DNA of 5,987 nt from Micrococcales bacterium (lineage in GTDB: Bacteria; Actinomycetota; Actinomycetes; S36-B12; UBA10799): positions 1 through 5,987 of the forward strand of contig JAHEXM010000124.1 in NCBI GenBank assembly GCA_023252115.1, written 5' to 3'. The notes below the pieces were generated by a model. That model saw only the letters and a list, made by a program, of their open reading frames with translations. It was not told where the DNA came from and did not search any database. The position numbers and the translations under genes are program-made. This document shows positions 5,224 to 5,987 of this stretch, in pieces. The stretch's first letter is position 1; the number at the start of each line of letters is the position of its first letter.

Positions 5224-5987
5224 CCATCAAGCCGGGATCTCGCGTCGCGGCGATCGGCATCAGTTCGATGATCGCTTTCAGCACACTGACAGCATGCAGC
5301 GGTTCACCAGATTCGCAAGCTAACTGTCCTGGTCCCACCACCCCGACGATCACGGTCAACGCCGAGAACGTCTCTGGGTTACCCACCAACTTTCGCGCGT
5401 TCCCGCAGTCAGTCGCGACTTTGACGAGCAACAATCTGCCGGCTGATGGGTTGGCCAACATCCGAGTCGCCGGGTCGCACCAACCGTCCGAGATGCAACT
5501 TGCCGCCGTCTACCAACGGCTTGCTTCACCACCAGCAAATGTCGTCGTCCTTGATTTGCGTCGCGAGTCCCACGGATTCTTTGGGGGCAACGCGGTCGAG
5601 TGGTACGGACCAAAAAACGGCGCAAACAACGACATCTCGATTCCGCAAATCAATGCCTTAGAAAAGCAACAACTTGCATCGCTGACGCCGAAGACGCCGG
5701 TGTATTCAATCGTCCAGCTGTGTCGCACCGATGCCAGCATCGGCGAAGCAGCTGAAGTAAAACTCCCTGGCAAATTGACGACTGGAACGGCCGAGGCGTC
5801 CGCAGTCACAGCTAGTGGCGCTGCCTATCAACGTATCTATGCGGCCGACTATCAACCTCTGACTAACGCCCAGGTCGACCAATTCCTCGCAATTTATCGG
5901 CCATTGCCGAAAACCAAGTGGTTGTATGTACACGGCGCAGCCAGCCAGCGGCGTACCGGCACGGTGCTTGCTATGGCGGACATGCTG
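5220..5987 (+). CDS. Lipoprotein with PTP-like phytase fold, catalytic Cys replaced (pseudophosphatase), 3' end outside window
   Basis: The reading frame is open from the ATG at 5220 to the window end (256 codons, no stop). The start overlaps the PEBP stop as ATGA. Residues 1-26 form a lipoprotein signal: K4/R8, a hydrophobic stretch, then lipobox L-T-A-C26, giving an exported, membrane-anchored protein. The rest follows protein-tyrosine-phosphatase-like phytases such as Selenomonas PhyA: LPTNFR (54-59), AGSHQPSEMQL (84-94), LDLRRESHGFFGGNAVEWYG (111-130), then Y-x-R-I-x-A-x-D210 with the general-acid Asp, and LAIYRPLPKTKWLYVH (223-238). The P-loop should read HCxAGxGRT. Here it is H238-G-A-A-S-Q-R-R245-T246, so the nucleophilic Cys is Gly239 and both conserved glycines are changed, while Arg245 stays. 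D210 is 29 residues before position 239, the same spacing as D223-C252 in Selenomonas PhyA as I recall it. It should lack phosphatase chemistry and may bind phosphorylated ligands. A second, active repeat beyond the window cannot be excluded. Confidence 0.85.
   Translation, partial: MTIKPGSRVAAIGISSMIAFSTLTACSGSPDSQANCPGPTTPTITVNAENVSGLPTNFRAFPQSVATLTSNNLPADGLANIRVAGSHQPSEMQLAAVYQRLASPPANVVVLDLRRESHGFFGGNAVEWYGPKNGANNDISIPQINALEKQQLASLTPKTPVYSIVQLCRTDASIGEAAEVKLPGKLTTGTAEASAVTASGAAYQRIYAADYQPLTNAQVDQFLAIYRPLPKTKWLYVHGAASQRRTGTVLAMADML

Noticed and set aside
5446..5661. Short plus-strand frame and opposing minus-strand frames (5356-5625, 5510-5809, 5706-5933) near the window end
   Set aside because: All lie within the lipoprotein gene that starts at 5220. 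That frame carries the lipobox and the phytase-family motifs, so these are shadows.
1..5987. tRNA, rRNA, CRISPR repeats, insertion-sequence ends or phage genes
   Set aside because: Nothing in the non-coding stretches (1-40, 1919-2042, 2442-2540) has regular spaced repeats, cloverleaf-like structure or transposase-linked inverted ends.

Overview
The window looks like chromosomal DNA of a moderately GC-rich bacterium, most likely an actinobacterium. The evidence is several GTG starts, the actinobacterial-looking form of the ROK and SIS proteins, and a small membrane protein with a C-terminal SHOCT motif. I cannot name the genus. No RNA gene, CRISPR array, insertion sequence or phage gene is visible, and almost all the DNA is coding.

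Left part (1-2441, all on the minus strand). A two-gene amino-sugar-type unit is read right to left. It encodes a SIS-domain sugar-phosphate isomerase/deaminase (1019-1918), which keeps all the GlmS isomerase catalytic positions but has no glutaminase domain. A ROK-family sugar kinase (41-1006) follows after a 12-nt gap. Upstream of this pair, and separated from it by a strong hairpin (1968-2025), is a small two-helix membrane protein with a PLDc_N-like region and a C-terminal SHOCT motif (2043-2441).

A 99-bp divergent spacer (2442-2540) separates this from the right part. It holds a perfect 10-bp palindrome. Both flanking genes start with GTG and lack a clear ribosome-binding site.

Right part (2541-5987, all on the plus strand). 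Three genes are tightly coupled: a 692-residue FUSC-family membrane transporter, a YbhB/YbcL-type PEBP protein (14-nt overlap), and a lipoprotein (ATGA overlap) cut off by the window end. The lipoprotein matches the protein-tyrosine-phosphatase-like phytases (PTPLP, Selenomonas PhyA type) along its visible length, including the general-acid Asp at the correct spacing. In the P-loop, however, the catalytic Cys is Gly and both conserved glycines are replaced, so it reads as an envelope-anchored pseudophosphatase.

The most interesting signal is this last gene together with its operon. A probable efflux membrane protein, a PEBP protein and a surface-anchored, apparently dead inositol-phosphatase fold are translated as one unit. 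A shared role at the cell envelope is inference only.
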